Shown one piece after another: positions 5,567-5,940 of a DNA stretch of 5,940 nucleotides (its first letter is position 1; the number at the start of each line of letters is the position of its first letter). The position numbers and the translations under genes are program-made. Under the pieces are notes generated by a model that did not search any database, was not told the DNA's origin, and saw only the letters and a program-made list of their open reading frames with translations. Where the stretch lies: contig JAGCZM010000173.1 in the NCBI GenBank assembly GCA_017960005.1, positions 1 to 5,940 of the forward strand. Direction: 5' to 3'. Origin of the DNA: Eggerthellaceae bacterium (GTDB lineage: Bacteria > Actinomycetota > Coriobacteriia > Coriobacteriales > Eggerthellaceae).

Positions 5567-5940
5567 CTACAGATGAACCTTTACGGGGTTGTCCAACAAC
5601 GCACCGGCACGCGGGGAAATCAAAGTACCCGGAGTGGTCAGTGCGGGGTCGGGCAAAATGGAGATCTGCTTGACGGCATCGGGATACTTCTCTTTGAGAA
5701 CATCGACGTCATCGAACTCCAGAGCACGCATGGTGCAGGCACCGACGCAAGCGGGAAGCTCACCAGCGGCACGCAGCTGAGCGCAGGCGTCGCATTTGCG
5801 AACGATGTTTTGCTCGGGATAGTATTGCGGAACGCCGTAAGGGCAAGCATCGATGCAAGCCTTGCAGCCGTCGCACAAATTGCTGTCGAAGATGACGGTT
5901 CCGTCTTCTTCGTTGATATAAATGGCCTGAGTGGAGCATA
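5567..5940 (-). CDS. dmsB: DmsB-like four-cluster ferredoxin subunit of a molybdopterin reductase, 5' part beyond the window
   Basis: Electron-transfer subunit of a DMSO reductase-family complex, passing electrons between the quinol side and the molybdopterin catalytic subunit. The frame is open from the right edge to the TAG at 5567-5569, leaving 123 C-terminal residues. The true start lies outside the window, and the TTG at 5876-5878 is an internal Leu codon. Seen: CSTQAI (1-6), the end of an upstream cluster motif normally CPTxAI; then C22xxC25xxC28xxxC32 followed by PYGVPQ (33-38); then C49xxC52 with C64xxxC68 in PACVGACTMRALEF. These match DmsB, whose usual Pro after the last Cys is Thr here. 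The tail LPDPALTTPGTLI with a proline/glycine-rich end also resembles DmsB. Together the visible clusters are of the [4Fe-4S] type. NrfC- or PsrB-like subunits are alternatives, but the CTMRALEF block and tail favour DmsB. torD follows after a terminator, and no dmsC lies between. Confidence 0.9.
   Translation of the reverse strand, partial: CSTQAIYINEEDGTVIFDSNLCDGCKACIDACPYGVPQYYPEQNIVRKCDACAQLRAAGELPACVGACTMRALEFDDVDVLKEKYPDAVKQISILPDPALTTPGTLISPRAGALLDNPVKVHL

Noticed and set aside
5876..5878. TTG at this position as the start of a short 103-residue ferredoxin
   Set aside because: The frame stays open to the window edge and the upstream residues include a further cluster Cys (CSTQAI), so the TTG is an internal Leu codon.

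Overview
The window reads as an ordinary stretch of bacterial chromosome with mid-range base composition. It probably comes from an anaerobe or facultative anaerobe that respires with molybdenum enzymes. A DmsB-type ferredoxin subunit next to a TorD-family chaperone, a stand-alone GltA/SudA-type flavoprotein and a long-form NhaA would fit a gut or oral anaerobe such as a member of the Coriobacteriia (Eggerthellales). That assignment is an inference from gene content, not from a marker gene. I see no rRNA, tRNA, CRISPR array, insertion sequence or integration scar.

Layout from left to right. Positions 1-1347 (minus) hold nearly all of an NhaA Na+/H+ antiporter, whose C-terminal end lies beyond the left edge. 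Because its stop codon is outside the window, a simple ORF search misses it. A 140-base divergent intergenic region (1348-1487) separates it from folC (1488-2789, plus), the folylpolyglutamate/dihydrofolate synthase. folC converges on an acyl carrier protein gene (2866-3087, minus), with a bidirectional hairpin terminator at 2813-2836 between them. The ACP gene lies 54 bases downstream of, and is probably co-transcribed with, a GltD/GltA-type NADPH oxidoreductase (3142-4536, minus). That gene has a near-perfect Shine-Dalgarno sequence and a strong extended -10 promoter at 4611-4619. Further right are a TorD-family chaperone gene (4674-5414, minus), a very strong hairpin terminator (5431-5477) and the 3' part of a dmsB-like gene (5567 to beyond 5940, minus).

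Functionally, the right end belongs to a DMSO/TMAO-reductase-like respiratory system: DmsB carries electrons to a molybdopterin catalytic subunit that should lie past the right edge, and the TorD-like protein would help mature that subunit. The middle genes are housekeeping: one-carbon metabolism (FolC), lipid synthesis (ACP) and nitrogen or redox metabolism (GltA-like). NhaA handles sodium and pH homeostasis. I found no convincing new system. The points most worth a second look are the terminator between dmsB and torD with no dmsC between them, the dyad and structured leader at the gltA promoter, and the GltA-like flavoprotein without a large subunit or an FNR-type partner.
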